Assembly (NCBI GenBank): GCA_018240935.1
Contig: JAFEEV010000067.1
Location: 1 to 16,685 of the forward strand
Reading direction: 5' to 3'
DNA length: 16,685 nucleotides
DNA from: Pseudomonadota bacterium
Lineage (GTDB): Bacteria > Pseudomonadota > Gammaproteobacteria > Burkholderiales > Nitrosomonadaceae
The position numbers and the translations under genes are program-made. Below the pieces are notes generated by a model. That model was not told where the DNA came from and ran no database searches. It saw only the letters and a program-made list of their open reading frames with translations. Shown piece after piece: positions 14,263 to 16,685 of this stretch (positions within the stretch are counted from its first letter, which is position 1; each line of letters starts with the position of its first letter).

Positions 14263-16685
14263 CTACTTCGAGTTATCTTGCGCTGCGGGCAGCTGCAAAT
14301 AGAAGGTCGCTCCCTCGCCGGGCGCGCTCTGCGCCCAAACCCGGCCGCCCATGCGTTGCATGGCCTTCTTGACCAGAGCCAGGCCAATCCCCGTCCCGGG
14401 GTAATCCTCCAGCCGGTGGAGGCGCTCAAAGATCTCGAATATGCGCTGATTATACTTCATATCAAAACCGATGCCATTATCGCGAATCCACAAAGAAATC
14501 CGCTTACCGTCCTGGTCGGAACCGAATTCGATACGCGGATGCGCTGAGTATTGACTGAATTTGATCGCATTCTCCAATACATTGCGCAGCACCAGCGCCA
14601 TGCCCTCGCGATCGCCGCGCACCATGAGCGGCGGCAGATGCGCAACGATTTCGATTTGATGCGCGGCGATATCTTCACGGCATTCCCCCAGCGCCTGCTG
14701 AACCAGAACGGACAAATCCAGCGCATCGGATTCAAGCTGGCGCCGTTCCATGCGCGAATACGCCAGCAAGTCATTGATCAACTCATTCATCCGCGTTACC
14801 CCTACTCGTATATTGCGAATAAACAAACGTCCCTCGTCGTCCAACCGGCTGGCGCAACTCTCCTCCAAAAGCCGGCTGTATCCCTCGATCCCGCGCAGCG
14901 GCGCTTTCAAGTCATGAGAGACGGAATACACAAAACTTTCCAGTGACTGATTGAGCGCTTTCAATTCCGCGGTACGCTGATCGATGCGCTGTTCCAGATC
15001 GGCGTTCAGTTGCTGCAACGCCGTTTCGGCCTGTTTCCGGTAGGTGATATCTTCGGTAAACATCGCAATCCCGCCGATTGCGCCGCCAGCTTGATGCCAG
15101 GGCCGCACTTCCCAGCGCAGCCACTGCGCGCTGCCATCCGCCCGTACAAAAAGATCCTCATCGGCGCGAATGATTTCACCAGCCAGACAGCGGCGATGGA
15201 TGGCTTTCCATGCCGCACCGATTTCCGGAAAAACATCGTAATGGCTCACACCCAGCACGCGCTCATCCAGATTGTAATCGCTGCGCCAGCGCTGGCTGCA
15301 AGCAAGGTAGCGCATTTCCCGGTCGAACATGGCCAATGAAGCCGGGGCGTACTCGATGAGCAAGTTGAGCCGCTCCTTGCTTTCCTGCAACGCCATTTCG
15401 GCCAGTTTGCGTTCTGTAATATCCTGCACGGCGCCGTGCATTGCTATGACGCGGCCGTCAATATCGCGTATCGCTTCTCCGCTCGAGATCGCCCAGCGAT
15501 GCGCGCCGTCCGGCCGCACCACTTCCGCATCGCACTGGAATGCAACGCCGTCACGCCAGCATTTCTGCACCGCTGCGTCCAGTTTGTTCCAGCTATCCGC
15601 GGTGTAATAGCCCGCCATTTCTTGATAATTGACGGGCGGCAAAGCCGGATCACGGCCGAAAATAGCATACAGCTCCTCGGACCAGGTTTGCTCTCCGGCG
15701 CCGTTCCAGGTCCAGTGCCCGAGACTGGCAATACGCTTCGCTTCCTTGAAGTTTGCTTCGGTTTCCTTGCGGTTTTGGATATCTTCAACCACAGCGATGA
15801 AATAATCCGGCGCGTTGTCCGGCTTACGCACCAGAGCGACGTGAAGATTGACCCAGATCACGCGGCCATCCTTGCGGATATAGCGTTTTTCCATGGCATA
15901 AGTAGCGATTTCGCCGCTCAACGTGCGCTTCACATTCTCGAGGTCCGCCTCCAGATCATCGGGATAGGTCACATCCTGGAAAGTGAGCGCCATCAGTTCA
16001 TCCTGACTGTAACCCAGGATAGCGCACAGCTTACGATTGACACGCAGCCAATGTCCTTCGAGTGAAATAATCGAAATCCCGGCAGCGGCTTGCTCGAAAG
16101 TGACTTGAAAGCGTGTTTCGCTCTCTTGCAGCTGCGCATGAGTCCGCCGGCGCTCGGCCACTAATTTACCGGCGCGCGCCAGCAGTTCATCCACGCTGAA
16201 AGGTTTATGCAAGAAATCCTGCACCCCGAACTTCAGCAGCCGCACGCACAGATCGTCGTCCGCCTTGGCGGTCAGCATGACGATGGGAATCTCCGCCAAT
16301 GCCGCGTGCTGGCGTATTTGCCGCACCATTTGCTCACCGTCCATCTCCGGCATCATCACATCGGAAATAATTAAATCGGGCGGCATGGCCAACGCTTGTG
16401 CCAACCCTTGCCGGCCGTTGCAGGCGCTGACCACGCGGTAATCGGGTTGCAGCGTACCGGCAAGAAAGCGATTCATATCCGCGTTGTCTTCAACCACCAG
16501 CACCAGTGGCTTATCACCCTCCGGAACGGATACGGCGGATGACGAATCTTGCGCGCCAATGCGCAATTCGCCGATGACTTCACGCGCCCAGTTCTGGTCG
16601 AATGGGACCGGCGAATCCCGCAGAACCGTACCGGCCGGCGCCGAACCCGGCAGCTTGATTCTGAATAGCGCGCCGCCGCCCGGCG
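14263..16685 (-). CDS. Hybrid multi-PAS histidine kinase, C-terminal part (5' end outside window)
   Basis: About 807 residues are visible and the frame stays open to the edge. The first residues read GGGALFRIKLPGS, the last strand of a HATPase domain, so a second kinase core lies upstream. A TTG at 16566 is not a real start. Next, numbering from the edge: receiver (about 60-178, phospho-acceptor D108 in LIISDVMMPEMDG, KPFS), PAS (about 190-310), PAS (about 315-428), PAS (about 435-552), coiled coil (about 555-578), HisKA with H590 in SVSHDLKAPLRG, and HATPase with N box NVLENAIKF (about 702-709), G1 box DNGIGFD and G2 box GTGIGLALV. Phosphate could pass between two kinase cores and the receiver, then to the Rcp1-like regulator. 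The visible part has no membrane span. Signal sensed is unknown. Confidence 0.93.
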   Translation of the reverse strand, partial: PGGGALFRIKLPGSAPAGTVLRDSPVPFDQNWAREVIGELRIGAQDSSSAVSVPEGDKPLVLVVEDNADMNRFLAGTLQPDYRVVSACNGRQGLAQALAMPPDLIISDVMMPEMDGEQMVRQIRQHAALAEIPIVMLTAKADDDLCVRLLKFGVQDFLHKPFSVDELLARAGKLVAERRRTHAQLQESETRFQVTFEQAAAGISIISLEGHWLRVNRKLCAILGYSQDELMALTFQDVTYPDDLEADLENVKRTLSGEIATYAMEKRYIRKDGRVIWVNLHVALVRKPDNAPDYFIAVVEDIQNRKETEANFKEAKRIASLGHWTWNGAGEQTWSEELYAIFGRDPALPPVNYQEMAGYYTADSWNKLDAAVQKCWRDGVAFQCDAEVVRPDGAHRWAISSGEAIRDIDGRVIAMHGAVQDITERKLAEMALQESKERLNLLIEYAPASLAMFDREMRYLACSQRWRSDYNLDERVLGVSHYDVFPEIGAAWKAIHRRCLAGEIIRADEDLFVRADGSAQWLRWEVRPWHQAGGAIGGIAMFTEDITYRKQAETALQQLNADLEQRIDQRTAELKALNQSLESFVYSVSHDLKAPLRGIEGYSRLLEESCASRLDDEGRLFIRNIRVGVTRMNELINDLLAYSRMERRQLESDALDLSVLVQQALGECREDIAAHQIEIVAHLPPLMVRGDREGMALVLRNVLENAIKFSQYSAHPRIEFGSDQDGKRISLWIRDNGIGFDMKYNQRIFEIFERLHRLEDYPGTGIGLALVKKAMQRMGGRVWAQSAPGEGATFYLQLPAAQDNSK

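Noticed and set aside
14250..14429. 60-codon N-terminal extension of the response regulator
   Set aside because: It lies inside the kinase HATPase coding region in a different frame. The receiver fold begins right after ATG 14249, which has a well-spaced GGAG.
16564..16566. TTG start for the histidine kinase
   Set aside because: The same frame continues upstream to the window edge and encodes a recognisable HATPase C-terminal strand, so the gene starts outside the window.
1..16685. tRNA, rRNA, CRISPR array, insertion sequence or attachment site
   Set aside because: Gaps between genes are at most about 190 bp. I saw no regularly spaced repeats, transposase frames, terminal inverted repeats or tRNA-like cloverleaf.

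Overview
Everything recognisable lies on the minus strand, so the genes read from high to low coordinates. There are two blocks. The first (16685 to 10450) is a signal-transduction cassette: the C-terminal part of a very large hybrid histidine kinase, a single-domain CheY/Rcp1-type response regulator, and a 1122-residue REC-REC-PAS-GAF-PAS-GGDEF-EAL protein of cyclic-di-GMP metabolism. The second (10256 to 1) is a phage-tail-like contractile injection operon of the extracellular (eCIS; Afp/PVC/MAC-like) type: sheath, two gp19-type tube proteins, a small DUF5908-like protein, a LysM tube-cap/hub protein (Afp7-like), a gp27/gp5 spike (Afp8/VgrG-like), a PAAR tip, a gp25 wedge protein, a 1279-residue baseplate J-like protein, and the start of a tail-fibre-like gene that runs off the window.

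Organism: the codon use, moderate-to-high GC and the PAS/GAF/GGDEF/EAL architecture fit a Gram-negative proteobacterium. A betaproteobacterium of the Nitrosomonas type is my guess from general resemblance only. No rRNA, tRNA or taxon-specific housekeeping gene is present to settle it.

Layout: inside each block the genes abut, overlap or are separated by less than 80 bp, as expected for operons. The only sizeable gap is 10260-10449, between the GGDEF-EAL gene and the sheath gene. It holds a weak hairpin-plus-U-run terminator candidate, a 12-bp perfect palindrome and a 7-bp-arm inverted repeat, so it is the likely promoter/operator region of the injection operon. No other stretch over 300 bases lacks a gene.

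How they work together: the kinase, Rcp1-like regulator and GGDEF-EAL protein look like one phosphorelay ending in cyclic-di-GMP synthesis or breakdown. The structural genes would build a sheath around a tube, capped at the bottom by a baseplate (gp25, J-like), a spike and a PAAR tip, with fibres for target recognition. No T6SS membrane complex, split TssB/TssC sheath, phage capsid/terminase or lysis genes are seen. The AAA ATPase, tape measure, tail terminator and any toxin cargo expected of an eCIS are not in the window and would have to lie beyond base 1 or elsewhere.
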